The notes under the pieces are model-generated. The model ran no database searches, had not been told where the DNA came from, and saw nothing but the letters and a program-made list of their open reading frames with translations. A DNA stretch of 42,785 nucleotides from Anaerolineales bacterium (GTDB taxonomy: Bacteria > Chloroflexota > Anaerolineae > Anaerolineales > Villigracilaceae): assembly GCA_013360875.1 (NCBI GenBank), contig JABWAU010000019.1, forward strand, positions 1-42,785, read 5' to 3'. Position 1 is the first letter of the stretch. Every line of letters starts with the position of its first letter. Below are positions 1 to 6,974 of the stretch, piece by piece. Made by a program: the position numbers and the translations under genes.

Positions 1-2
1 AT

Positions 3-136
3 TAAATCCAGCAAAAGAAGAGCCCAGCTTCGTACTGCAAAGTTCACTTTGCAACAGGCGCGCTCTGGCAGGGAAACCGTCCTTTACAATCTGAACATTG
101 CTGTACTTTATTGCGCGATTAATTTGGAAAAGTACA
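3..136 (+). repeat. Left arm of a 130-bp inverted repeat
   Basis: This segment matches the reverse complement of 4256-4387 over about 130 bases with scattered substitutions. The arm contains a perfect palindrome around 41-58 (TGCAAAGT, TC, ACTTTGCA). The matching stops just before the ATG region of the first gene, so the repeat lies outside the coding sequence and the in-frame ATG at 49 is not a credible start. The two arms enclose the five envelope genes at 160-4184. No transposase is visible. Confidence 0.75.
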
Positions 137-159
137 ATATGTCGCACCCCGGAGAAACC

Positions 160-384
160 ATGCGAGACCTGCGAAAATACGCAAAACAAACCGGCGTCCG
201 CCTTGCGCTGGGCGCGTTCATCCTCTTATTCGTTGTCGGAGTGGGATTGATCTGGCTCATCTACGGCGGCCAAGCCGCAGGCATGGGACTCACCTGCCTG
301 CTCGCCGCCCTCTTCCCGATCATCATCATCCTCTCCGTCTTCGTCGCCATTGATTGGATCCTCAGCCGTGCCAGACCCAAATAA
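160..384 (+). CDS. Small two-TM membrane protein
   Basis: A 74-residue protein with a basic N-terminus (MRDLRKYAKQTGVRLALG), then two hydrophobic segments at about residues 17-36 and 42-64, and a short basic tail (SRARPK). Length and topology suggest a small inner-membrane protein with the charged N-terminus in the cytoplasm. I do not recognise a family and assign no function. I chose the ATG at 160 because GGAG lies five bases upstream; in-frame ATGs at 49 and 139 have no such site, and the first lies in the inverted repeat. The 3' end overlaps the start of the esterase gene, which suggests translational coupling. Confidence 0.6.
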   Translation: MRDLRKYAKQTGVRLALGAFILLFVVGVGLIWLIYGGQAAGMGLTCLLAALFPIIIILSVFVAIDWILSRARPK

Positions 385-1027
385 CGCCTCCCTCATTCAA
401 TTCAACGGTTGGACCCTGCGCGTCCGCGAAACCGCCGCTCGACCCTCCCGGCTCCTGCTCCTCCTCCACGGCTACACCGGCGACGAAAACTCCATGTGGG
501 TCTTCGCGCAGAACCTGCCGAAACACTACTGGATGATCGCCCCGCGCGCCCCCCACCCGTCGGGGGCGGAGGGCTACTCCTGGCGCCCGGTTCCCTCCTT
601 TAACCTGGGCATGCCCAGCCTCGATCAACTTTTACCCGCGGCTGAGGCGTTGATCCGCCTCGTGGACGAGTATCGAGCCTCGGCTAAGATGGAGGCGATG
701 GACTTCGACGTGATGGGGTTCAGCCAGGGCGCGGCGATGTCCAACGTCCTGGCGTTCCTATATCCCGAAAGAATTCGCAAGATCGGCATCCTTGCCGGCT
801 TTCTCCCCGGCGGTCTGGAGAAATACGCCCACCGACGCCCACTCGAAGGCAAGACCGTTTTCATCGCGCACGGCGCGAAGGACGAGATGGTGCCGATTGA
901 CCGCGTCCATTCCTCCATGGAGATACTGGAACGGGCGGGCGCAAAGATCGTCTATTGCGAAGACGACGTGGGACACAAAATCAGCCTGGAATGTCTGCGC
1001 GCCCTGCGCTCGTACCTCGAAGATTAG
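368..1027 (+). CDS. Carboxylesterase/phospholipase-type alpha/beta hydrolase
   Basis: A serine hydrolase of the phospholipase/carboxylesterase (YpfH/EstB-like) group, about 219 residues, the usual size. The oxyanion region HGYTGDENSMW is near the N-terminus. The nucleophile elbow GFSQGA puts the catalytic Ser at about residue 119; the acid is probably the Asp in GAKDEMVP and the base the His in VGHKIS. Such enzymes hydrolyse short acyl esters; the substrate here cannot be read from sequence. There is no signal peptide, so it is probably cytoplasmic. The start is uncertain: GTG at 368 has a GGA ten bases upstream, TTG at 350 is the alternative, and both overlap the preceding small membrane protein, implying an operon. 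Confidence 0.85.
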   Translation: MPDPNNASLIQFNGWTLRVRETAARPSRLLLLLHGYTGDENSMWVFAQNLPKHYWMIAPRAPHPSGAEGYSWRPVPSFNLGMPSLDQLLPAAEALIRLVDEYRASAKMEAMDFDVMGFSQGAAMSNVLAFLYPERIRKIGILAGFLPGGLEKYAHRRPLEGKTVFIAHGAKDEMVPIDRVHSSMEILERAGAKIVYCEDDVGHKISLECLRALRSYLED

Positions 1028-1044
1028 GATTTTCTTAACGTCGG

Positions 1045-1073
1045 TTGACGCGGGTATAAATCAAGATTATCCT
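1045..1073 (+). promoter_or_regulatory. Sigma-70-like promoter of the L,D-transpeptidase gene
   Basis: TTGACG at 1045-1050, a 17-base spacer and TATCCT at 1068-1073. The predicted transcript has a leader of about 40 bases carrying a small hairpin (GCGAAAT/ATTTCGC, 1087-1102). It lies 17 bases after the esterase stop codon. Confidence 0.5.
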
Positions 1074-1119
1074 CCCGTCATGTACCGCGAAATTCATTTC
1101 GCAGCCACTGAGAGAACGA

Positions 1120-2286
1120 ATGACAAGACGCCTTTCCCGCCGCGAATTTCTAAAACTCTCCAGCCTCGGACTCGCCGGACTGGGCGCATTAGCGTTCGAC
1201 CGCTTCAAGTCCTTCGACTTCGACGCGCTCTCCGCCCCGAAGCGGCTGCCGCAATTCCCGAACAGCCCCATCATCGGGCGCACCGTTGACCCCGGCATAG
1301 ACCTGCGCAGCGCGCCCACCAACGACCCCAACCTCAACACCTCCATTGCCAAACTCCCCGCGGACACCCTGCTGGAATGGAACCGCGAAGTAGTCGGCAA
1401 CGTGGTCGGCGGCTTGAACAACCAGCGTTACGTCGAAACCCCGCAGGGATACGTGTATGGCTCCGTACTCCAGCCCACGCGCAACCTGCCCAACACGCCC
1501 GTCACCGAAATCCCCGCCGGTCAACCCGGCTTCTGGGCGGAAGTGACCGTCCCATACGTGGACCTTGCCCACGAAGGCGCGGTCGCCTCGCCGTGGTTGC
1601 AGGATCACATTGCCTACAACTTTCCGCCGCGCCTGTATTACGGTCAAGTAGTGTGGATTGACCGCATCCGCACCAGCAACGGTTTTATCGAATATCGTTG
1701 GAACGAAGACGCGCCTCACGGCTACGGCTACGGCGCGTACGGCGAATTCTTCTGGGGGGATGGCGCCGCCTTCAAAATCCTCACCGACGCGGATATCGCG
1801 CCCATCAGCCCCGATGTGGACCCGAACGACAAACGCATAGACGTTGACCTCGATTTCCAAACCCTCTCGTGTTACGAGGGAAATACCGAAGTGTACTTCT
1901 GCCGCATCTCCAGCGGTCAAAAAGGGATTCTCGACCCTCTCACCGGGGAGGTCAATAACAAACTTGCCACGCCGGTCGGAAATTTGCTGACCCATTGGAA
2001 GATTGTCTCACTGAACATGACCGCCGGCACATTCGGGGCTGGTTATTCCACCCCGGCCGTTCCCTGGACTACGATGATCAGCGGCGAAGGCATTGCCATC
2101 CACGGCGCGTTCTGGCACAATGCCTTTGGCGAAAAACGCTCGCACGGCTGCATCAACCTCACGCCGGAAGACGCCAAATGGATCTTTCGCTGGACGACCC
2201 CCTACGTATCCCTCGCACAAAACGAATTGCGCGTCTCGCTCCCCGACCATGGCACCATCGTGGTCACGAAGGAGATCACGTTATAA
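1120..2286 (+). CDS. Tat-exported L,D-transpeptidase (YkuD domain)
   Basis: A 388-residue exported enzyme expected to form or remodel 3-3 peptidoglycan cross-links or attach proteins to peptidoglycan outside the membrane. The N-terminus has a twin-arginine signal (SRREFLKLSSLGLAGLGAL), so it should be exported folded by the Tat system. Residues about 45-235 form an N-terminal region with repeated aromatic and Gly/Tyr-rich stretches, possibly SH3-like cell-wall-binding modules (inference). The C-terminal YkuD domain carries HGAFW at His328 and the catalytic signature SHGCIN, with His342 and nucleophile Cys344. All key residues are present. It is followed by ccdA, so a disulfide-handling link is possible but unproven. 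Confidence 0.9.
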   Translation: MTRRLSRREFLKLSSLGLAGLGALAFDRFKSFDFDALSAPKRLPQFPNSPIIGRTVDPGIDLRSAPTNDPNLNTSIAKLPADTLLEWNREVVGNVVGGLNNQRYVETPQGYVYGSVLQPTRNLPNTPVTEIPAGQPGFWAEVTVPYVDLAHEGAVASPWLQDHIAYNFPPRLYYGQVVWIDRIRTSNGFIEYRWNEDAPHGYGYGAYGEFFWGDGAAFKILTDADIAPISPDVDPNDKRIDVDLDFQTLSCYEGNTEVYFCRISSGQKGILDPLTGEVNNKLATPVGNLLTHWKIVSLNMTAGTFGAGYSTPAVPWTTMISGEGIAIHGAFWHNAFGEKRSHGCINLTPEDAKWIFRWTTPYVSLAQNELRVSLPDHGTIVVTKEITL

Positions 2287-2334
2287 ATTACATTTCCCGC
2301 GTAACCGACGTTCTCCCCTGGCGCCGCCCGCTAC

Positions 2335-2340
2335 TATAAT
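2335..2340 (+). promoter_or_regulatory. Possible -10 box upstream of ccdA
   Basis: A perfect TATAAT preceded by CTAC, 62 bases before the ccdA start, with no recognisable -35 element 16-18 bases upstream. It may be a weak or activator-dependent promoter. Confidence 0.35.
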
Positions 2341-2401
2341 CCCCGGAACGGGAGGGCAGGTGTAACGTCCCTCTTCTTCGCAAACCATCAACAGGAGTTT
2401 C

Positions 2402-3127
2402 ATGGACATCGCAAACGTCACTGTCGGACTTTCGTTTTTAGCGGGGCTGGCTTCCTTCCTCTCGCCCTGCGTCTTTTCCCTCGTACCTGCCTACGTCGGT
2501 TATTTGGGCGGGCGCGCTGCGGGCGGCGAAACCGCCGGGAACAACCGCTTCATCACCTTCACGCACGGGCTGGCGTTCGTGCTGGGATTCAGCGTGGTCT
2601 TTGTCACCCTGGGCGTCGCCACCGCCTCGTTGGGCCGCCTGCTCTTCGACCTGCGCGAGATCCTCGAAAAGGTCGGCGGGGTGATCGTCATCATCTTCGG
2701 CTTGCACATGATCGGCGTCTTTCGCATCCCGTTCCTCGAATACGACACGCGCGTACAAAAAGTCCCCGACCGCAAATGGGGATACCTCTCCTCCGCGCTG
2801 ATGGGCGTCTTCTTCTCGGCGGGATGGGCGCCCTGCGTCGGACCCGTCCTCGGCGCCATCCTGACCCTCGCCCTGAACGGAGGCTCCGTCTCGACCGGCG
2901 TCACGCTTCTCTCCGCCTATTCGGCTGGACTCGCCATCCCGTTCCTCGTCGCCGCTTTGGGCGTGGGCTGGGTTACGCTTACCCTTCGAAAGTACGGAAA
3001 ACTCATGCGCTACGTCGAGATCGTCATGGGCGTGGTGCTGGTCGCAGTGGGCTTCCTGCTCTTCTCCGGCATCTTCGCCCGCATCGCCGCGGCCGGACAA
3101 TTCTTCTGGATTGACTTCGGGATATAA
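2402..3127 (+). CDS. ccdA: CcdA-type thiol-disulfide transporter
   Basis: A 241-residue polytopic membrane protein of the CcdA/DsbD-beta family, which carries reducing equivalents from cytoplasmic thioredoxin across the membrane for cytochrome c maturation or repair of extracytoplasmic thiols. Six hydrophobic segments are visible. The two redox cysteines sit in the expected motifs: LSPCVFSLVPAY in TM1 (Cys23) and GWAPCVGP in TM4 (Cys145). AGGAG precedes the ATG at good spacing. The downstream glutaredoxin-DUF2085 gene follows after about 50 bases, so the two probably work in one redox pathway. No thioredoxin-like partner of the ResA/CcmG type is in the window. Confidence 0.92.
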   Translation: MDIANVTVGLSFLAGLASFLSPCVFSLVPAYVGYLGGRAAGGETAGNNRFITFTHGLAFVLGFSVVFVTLGVATASLGRLLFDLREILEKVGGVIVIIFGLHMIGVFRIPFLEYDTRVQKVPDRKWGYLSSALMGVFFSAGWAPCVGPVLGAILTLALNGGSVSTGVTLLSAYSAGLAIPFLVAALGVGWVTLTLRKYGKLMRYVEIVMGVVLVAVGFLLFSGIFARIAAAGQFFWIDFGI

Positions 3128-3179
3128 GAAACCGGCGGCAGCCGCTTCCAAAAAGAAACTGTCGCCTCTGAATGATCAA

Positions 3180-4184
3180 ATGCTTACCGTTACCCTTTAC
3201 GCCAGAAAAGACTGTCATCTTTGCGAACAGGCAAAAGCCGACCTGGAATCGTTGAAGGATAAATATCCCCACCGGCTGGTGGAGATTGACATCGAATCCG
3301 ATCCTGCCCTCCTCAAGGCTTACCTGGTCGAAATACCCGTCCTCGAGATCGGTCCTTACGTTCTCAAAGCCCCCTTTGACAAACAAAAACTGACCATGAC
3401 CCTCGGCGCGGCAAGCGACCGGCGCGGTCAACTCGATCAACTCGGACGCGAAGATCATCACGACCGCCTGGCGCGCGGCGGAAGGATCAGCGGCGCCGAC
3501 CGCGTCATGTTTTGGATCTCGAAACATTACCTCGCCCTCCTGAATTTTGCCATGTTGCTTTACTTCGGTCTGCCCATCCTCGCGCCGGTGTTGATGAACG
3601 CCGGCGCGACCGGGCCCGCGAAGATGATCTACACCGTCTATAAACCGCTTTGTCATCAATTCGGATTTCGATCGTTCTTCCTGTTTGGCGAACAGGCGTT
3701 TTATCCGTTGAGCGAGGCGGGCATCCGCGGCGCGATCACTTTCGAGGAAGCGACCGGCATCTCCGGGCTGGAGAATCCCGCCAATTACTCCCGCGTGGAG
3801 GCGCGGAACTTCCTGGGGAACGAAACCCTGGGCTACAAGATGGCGCTCTGCGAAAGGGACATGGCGATCTATACCTCCATCTTTTTGTTCGGCGTCCTCT
3901 ATGCCCTGTCCGGACGGCGCGTGAAATCCCTGCACTGGATGTTATGGATCGTGATCGGCTTGGGACCCATCGGGCTGGATGGATTCTCACAGCTGTTCAG
4001 CCAGATGGAATGGTCGTGGCTGGCGCGGGTTCTTCCCTATCGGGAAAGCACTCCGCTTCTGCGCGTGCTGACCGGCGGACTGTTCGGTTTTGCCACCGCC
4101 TGGTTTGCCTATCCTTCCATCGAAGAATCCATGTCCGAGACGCGGCAGTTCTTCGTCAAAAAATTCGCCTCGCTCCAGGCGTAA
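3180..4184 (+). CDS. Glutaredoxin-like domain fused to DUF2085 membrane domain
   Basis: A 334-residue fusion. Residues 1 to about 85 form a glutaredoxin/DUF836-like thioredoxin fold with a CHLC redox motif (Cys12, Cys15) and a cis-Pro segment (EIPVLEIG). After a polar linker, residues about 120-334 carry four to five TM segments and DUF2085 hallmarks: PLCHQFGFRSFFLFG followed by CERDMAIYTS. The role of DUF2085 is unknown; its Cys and His residues suggest redox or metal binding. A fused dithiol domain next to CcdA suggests electron exchange across the membrane (inference). The start is uncertain: ATG at 3180 fits the domain, but a TTG at 3111 overlapping the ccdA stop would add 23 Lys/Ala-rich residues. 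Confidence 0.78.
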   Translation: MLTVTLYARKDCHLCEQAKADLESLKDKYPHRLVEIDIESDPALLKAYLVEIPVLEIGPYVLKAPFDKQKLTMTLGAASDRRGQLDQLGREDHHDRLARGGRISGADRVMFWISKHYLALLNFAMLLYFGLPILAPVLMNAGATGPAKMIYTVYKPLCHQFGFRSFFLFGEQAFYPLSEAGIRGAITFEEATGISGLENPANYSRVEARNFLGNETLGYKMALCERDMAIYTSIFLFGVLYALSGRRVKSLHWMLWIVIGLGPIGLDGFSQLFSQMEWSWLARVLPYRESTPLLRVLTGGLFGFATAWFAYPSIEESMSETRQFFVKKFASLQA

Positions 4185-4255
4185 CGCAAGACCCGCCCTG
4201 ACTGCCGAAGCAGTACTGCAAGATTTATCTTGCCTCTGCGCGGCGCCGCAAGGTT

Positions 4256-4387
4256 TTGTGCTTTTCCAAATGAATCGCGCACAATAACGTACAGTAATCT
4301 TCAGATTGTAAAAGACGGCTTCCCTGTCAAAGCGCGCCTGTTGCAAAGTGAACTTTGCAATACGAAGCCGGGCTCCTCTTTTCCTGG
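4256..4387 (-). repeat. Right arm of the 130-bp inverted repeat
   Basis: Reverse complement of 3-136, with the same internal palindrome (TTGCAAAGTGAACTTTGCAA, around 4341-4360). Just upstream, 4217-4232 forms a separate hairpin (GCAAGA/TCTTGC) after the DUF2085 gene. I see no gene between 4185 and 4450. Confidence 0.75.
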
Positions 4388-4436
4388 TTAACCTGTATTA
4401 TCTTGCCATTACGGCGCTCACAACCTACGAACATCA

Positions 4437-4442
4437 GATAAT
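4437..4442 (+). promoter_or_regulatory. Possible -10 box giving a leaderless pgeF transcript
   Basis: GATAAT ends eight bases before the pgeF ATG at 4451 and there is no Shine-Dalgarno sequence between them. No clear -35 element is seen. The layout matches the yggS and slt starts elsewhere in the window. Confidence 0.4.
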
Positions 4443-4450
4443 AATCCTCC

Positions 4451-5230
4451 ATGCCATTTACCCAACACAACGGACTTCGCTACTTTCAATTCGATTCTCT
4501 GCACGTGCGCCACGCCGTCTTCACGCGTCACGGCGGAGTCAGCCCGGAGCCGTGGGCTTCCCTCAACGTGGGCGGGACGGTGGGCGACGTGATCGAACGC
4601 GTCCGCAGCAACCGCCTGCTCTCCTTCGAGGCGCTGGGATGCGACCCCAGGTCAATCTTCGACGTGTGGCAGGTTCACAGCGCGGACGTTATCTGCGCGG
4701 ACGCGCCGCGCAATTTCGACGAACCGTACCAAAAAGCCGACATCATCCTGACCGACGACCCCGACGTGACCCTGTTCATGCGCTTTGCCGATTGCGTTCC
4801 CATCCTTGTGCATGACCCGGTCAAGAGCGTCGTCGGCATCGCGCACGCAGGCTGGATGGGAACGCTCCGCGACGTGGCGGGCGCGATGCTCGACGCAATG
4901 CGCGCAAGATACGGCTCCCATCCAAAGGACGTGATCGCCTGCATCGGTCCCTCCATCGGCCCCGATCATTACGAAGTGGGGGAGGACGTCGTCGCGCGGG
5001 TCGGGCAGACGTTCGGAAACGATTCCAGTTTGATGCTCCCTCGACAGGACGGGAGGGTCCACTTCGACTTGTGGAAGGCGAATCAATACCTTCTCGAACG
5101 CGCGGGCGTGAACCGAATCGAACTTGCCGCCATTTGCACCGCCTGTCACACCGACGATTGGTTCTCGCACCGCGCCGAAAAGGGAAAGACGGGCCGCTTC
5201 GGCGCGTTGATCTCGTTATTATCGCGCTGA
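4451..5230 (+). CDS. pgeF: PgeF/YlmD-family peptidoglycan editing factor (laccase domain)
   Basis: A 259-residue member of the YfiH/YlmD multicopper-polyphenol-oxidase-like family. E. coli PgeF removes mis-incorporated L-Ser from peptidoglycan precursors, and several homologues act as purine nucleoside phosphorylases or adenosine deaminases; which activity applies here is open. The conserved metal/catalytic triad is visible: His76 in QVHSADV, Cys115 in DCVPIL and His132 in AHAGW. Later motifs are IGPSIGPDHYEVG and CTACHTDDWFSHRAEKGKTGR. It leads the conserved cluster with yggS, yggT and yggU (ylmD-ylmE-ylmG in Gram-positives). The stop codon lies inside a dispersed repeat that starts at 5224. 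Confidence 0.9.
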   Translation: MPFTQHNGLRYFQFDSLHVRHAVFTRHGGVSPEPWASLNVGGTVGDVIERVRSNRLLSFEALGCDPRSIFDVWQVHSADVICADAPRNFDEPYQKADIILTDDPDVTLFMRFADCVPILVHDPVKSVVGIAHAGWMGTLRDVAGAMLDAMRARYGSHPKDVIACIGPSIGPDHYEVGEDVVARVGQTFGNDSSLMLPRQDGRVHFDLWKANQYLLERAGVNRIELAAICTACHTDDWFSHRAEKGKTGRFGALISLLSR

Positions 5231-5294
5231 GCGGAGCCGACGGTCAAGTAGCGGAGCCTCGCGCCGCGTATCGAGACCAGGAGGAGACGAAGCG
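5224..5294 (+). repeat. REP-like palindromic repeat with a nested second palindrome
   Basis: The outer unit (GCGCTGAGCGGA at 5224-5235 and GGAGACGAAGCG at 5283-5294) matches the simple copy at 22695-22726. Between these halves sits a second palindrome (5242-5278; GGTCAAGTAGCG to TATCGAGACC) related to the element inside the acyl-CoA synthetase gene at 13073-13125. The pgeF stop TGA is part of the outer unit. The gap 5231-5404 holds no gene. Confidence 0.65.
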
Positions 5295-5392
5295 TGGGCG
5301 GAACCGCCGGTTGGGTGGCGGCGCCTTTGGGTGCGACTTGAAAGTCGCGTTACGATTTCACGTTCATACCCATTCGAAAAATTCGAGGCGGT

Positions 5393-5398
5393 TATAAT
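5393..5398 (+). promoter_or_regulatory. -10 box giving a leaderless yggS transcript
   Basis: A perfect TATAAT ends six bases before the yggS ATG (5405). The expected transcription start coincides with the start codon and no Shine-Dalgarno sequence exists. No convincing -35 hexamer is seen. Confidence 0.55.
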
Positions 5399-5404
5399 AC
5401 CCTC

Positions 5405-6151
5405 ATGCCCGATATGGTTTCATCCATACGCGAAAAATATCAATTCACCCTCGACCAAATCGCCTCCGCCGCGCGCAAAAGCGGACGCGCTCCAGAAGGC
5501 ATCCGGCTCGTCGTCGTCACCAAGTCGCAACCTTTGGAAATCGTCCAAGCCGCCATCGAAGCCGGTGTCCGCATCCTGGGGGAAAATTATCCCGAGGAAG
5601 GTGTCACGAAAATTCAATCCTTGCCTCCTCAAAGTGGGGTAGAATGGCACATGATCGGTCACGTGCAAAGCCGCAAGGCGCGTCTCGTGGCTGAACATTT
5701 CGAACTTTTACACTCGCTCGATAGCCTGAAACTTGCCCGTCGCCTCGACCGCTTTGCCGCGGAACGAAACCGCGCGCTTCCCGTCCTGCTGGAATTCAAC
5801 GTGGGCGGCGAGGAAAGCAAAGCAGGGTGGGACGCCTCGAACGACTCGCGTTGGGATGCGTTCCTCCCTGAAGTCGAATCCATTTTGAAATTGCCCAGCC
5901 TGCGCGTGCGCGGCTTGATGACCATGCCCCCGCTGGGAACCGACCCCGAAGACTCGCGCCGCTTCTTTCTGCGCCTTAGGCTGTTACGCGACCGTCTGGC
6001 TTCGACCTTCCCCCAGGCGGATTGGCGCGAACTTTCGATGGGTACCAGCGCGGATTACACGGTGGCGGTGGAGGAGGGCGCAACCCTCGTCAGGGTGGGA
6101 ACGGCTATCGTCGGCGCGCGCAGATTAAAGTCGGAGGTAGAAGCGTTGTGA
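5405..6151 (+). CDS. yggS: YggS/PLPHP family PLP homeostasis protein
   Basis: A 248-residue cytoplasmic PLP-binding protein with the fold type III barrel of alanine racemase's N-terminal domain. The family buffers PLP and affects amino-acid and keto-acid pools; no catalytic activity is established. The PLP-binding Lys is Lys40 in VVTKSQP. Other family motifs are EFNVGGEESKAG, RGLMTMPP, and the C-terminal SMGTSADY with RVGTAIVGAR, which contacts the PLP phosphate. The length is typical. The stop overlaps the yggT GTG by four bases, indicating coupled translation. The start follows directly on a TATAAT box, so the message is probably leaderless. Confidence 0.93.
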   Translation: MPDMVSSIREKYQFTLDQIASAARKSGRAPEGIRLVVVTKSQPLEIVQAAIEAGVRILGENYPEEGVTKIQSLPPQSGVEWHMIGHVQSRKARLVAEHFELLHSLDSLKLARRLDRFAAERNRALPVLLEFNVGGEESKAGWDASNDSRWDAFLPEVESILKLPSLRVRGLMTMPPLGTDPEDSRRFFLRLRLLRDRLASTFPQADWRELSMGTSADYTVAVEEGATLVRVGTAIVGARRLKSEVEAL

Positions 6152-6408
6152 TTTTCCTTGCGCAACTCATCAGCATGTTCGCCAATATCTACGTGTGGAT
6201 CGTGATCGCGTCCATCCTCCTGTCCTATTTCATGGATCCGTATCATCCTGTGCGGCAGGGTGTTGATAATCTTGTGAGACCCTTGCTCGATCCCATCCGC
6301 AGGGTGGTGCCGCCTGTGGGAATGATAGATTTCAGTCCCCTCGTTTTGATCATCCTGATCCAGGTCGTAGCCAATCTGCTCGTCCGTTTCCTGTACGCCA
6401 TTTCCTGA
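6148..6408 (+). CDS. yggT: YggT family membrane protein
   Basis: An 86-residue YggT/YlmG protein with two hydrophobic helices (about residues 4-24 and 59-84) separated by the family loop DPYHPVRQGVDNLVRPLLDPIRRVVPP. Homologues act in cell-division-associated processes or chloroplast thylakoid biogenesis; the bacterial role remains loosely defined. The GTG start overlaps the yggS stop (GTGA), and GGAGG at 6133-6137 lies ten bases upstream, which decides this start over in-frame codons further upstream. It sits in the usual yggS-yggT-yggU order. Confidence 0.9.
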   Translation: MIFLAQLISMFANIYVWIVIASILLSYFMDPYHPVRQGVDNLVRPLLDPIRRVVPPVGMIDFSPLVLIILIQVVANLLVRFLYAIS

Positions 6409-6416
6409 GGTGAACA

Positions 6417-6728
6417 ATGACCGACCGAAAATTCAAACTCCACAATGGACAAAGAGGTTCCGCCCTTGCCGTCCGCGTGACGCCGCGCGCCAGCCGCAAT
6501 GAGATCGTCGAAATCCTCGACGATGGAACGATCAAGGTGCGCCTTTCCGCTCCGCCGGTGGATAACGAGGCGAACAACGCCCTGATCGAATTCCTTTCCG
6601 ACATCCTCGGCGTGCCGAAATCCAAACTGGACATCGTCGCCGGGAACACCGGGCGCGATAAACTCATCTCGATCCTCGACATGGACGTGGACACCGTCCA
6701 CCAGCGCATCCTCGCGCACCTCGGGTAA
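6417..6728 (+). CDS. yggU: YggU/DUF167 family protein
   Basis: A 103-residue DUF167 protein with the family motifs AVRVTPRASRNEI, GTIKVRLSAPPVDNEANNALIEFLSDILGVPKS and the GNTGRDKLISI end. The structure of homologues is a small alpha/beta fold; the biochemical role is unknown. It starts eight bases after the yggT stop, with GAGG just upstream of the ATG, and is the last gene of the pgeF-yggS-yggT-yggU run before a strong terminator. Confidence 0.88.
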   Translation: MTDRKFKLHNGQRGSALAVRVTPRASRNEIVEILDDGTIKVRLSAPPVDNEANNALIEFLSDILGVPKSKLDIVAGNTGRDKLISILDMDVDTVHQRILAHLG

Positions 6729-6748
6729 CCCTGGGCTAAAATTTTCAT

Positions 6749-6778
6749 TCCCGGTTCCGCGAACCGGGATTTTTTTTG
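6749..6778 (+). terminator. Rho-independent terminator after yggU
   Basis: A nine-base-pair stem (TCCCGGTTC/GAACCGGGA, 6749-6757 with 6761-6769) with a three-base loop, followed by eight T residues. It ends the ygg cluster. Confidence 0.9.
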
Positions 6779-6782
6779 CCTC

Positions 6783-6811
6783 TTGTGCGGAATACCCGCG
6801 TGTGTAATAAT
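6783..6811 (+). promoter_or_regulatory. Extended -10 promoter of the aminotransferase gene
   Basis: TTGTGC at 6783-6788, 17 bases, then TGT-AATAAT (extended -10) at 6803-6811. It closely resembles the promoter at 11521-11549. The start would give a leader of about 155 bases. Confidence 0.45.
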
Positions 6812-6863
6812 CCCGCCAATTTATACCGGCTCATTGGAGTTTGGTGGGGTAAAGCGCATGTTT

Positions 6864-6922
6864 GGACGCGGATGGAGCGGGGCAGACGGAAGGATTCCGG
6901 ATTGTCCGTGTGATCCATGTCC
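6864..6922 (+). promoter_or_regulatory. Structured 5' leader of the aminotransferase gene
   Basis: Two stacked stems can form: 6864-6873 with 6913-6922 (GGACGCGGAT/ATCCATGTCC, one mismatch and one wobble) and 6883-6890 with 6905-6912 (CAGACGGA/TCCGTGTG, one mismatch), with a purine-rich bulge at 6874-6882. I do not recognise a known riboswitch class. Confidence 0.35.
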
Positions 6923-6974
6923 CCAAAAGGTTTATGCCGAACTCAAGTGAGATATTCTATCTTCGGGAGCAACC

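Noticed and set aside
49-159. Upstream extension of the first small membrane protein from the ATG at 49
   Set aside because: Most of it lies in the inverted repeat that recurs at 4256-4387, and a proper GGAG site precedes the ATG at 160.
1189-1995. Long open frame on the minus strand opposite the L,D-transpeptidase
   Set aside because: It is a shadow of a GC-rich gene: no ribosome site, no family match, and low-complexity Gly/Val/Arg content.
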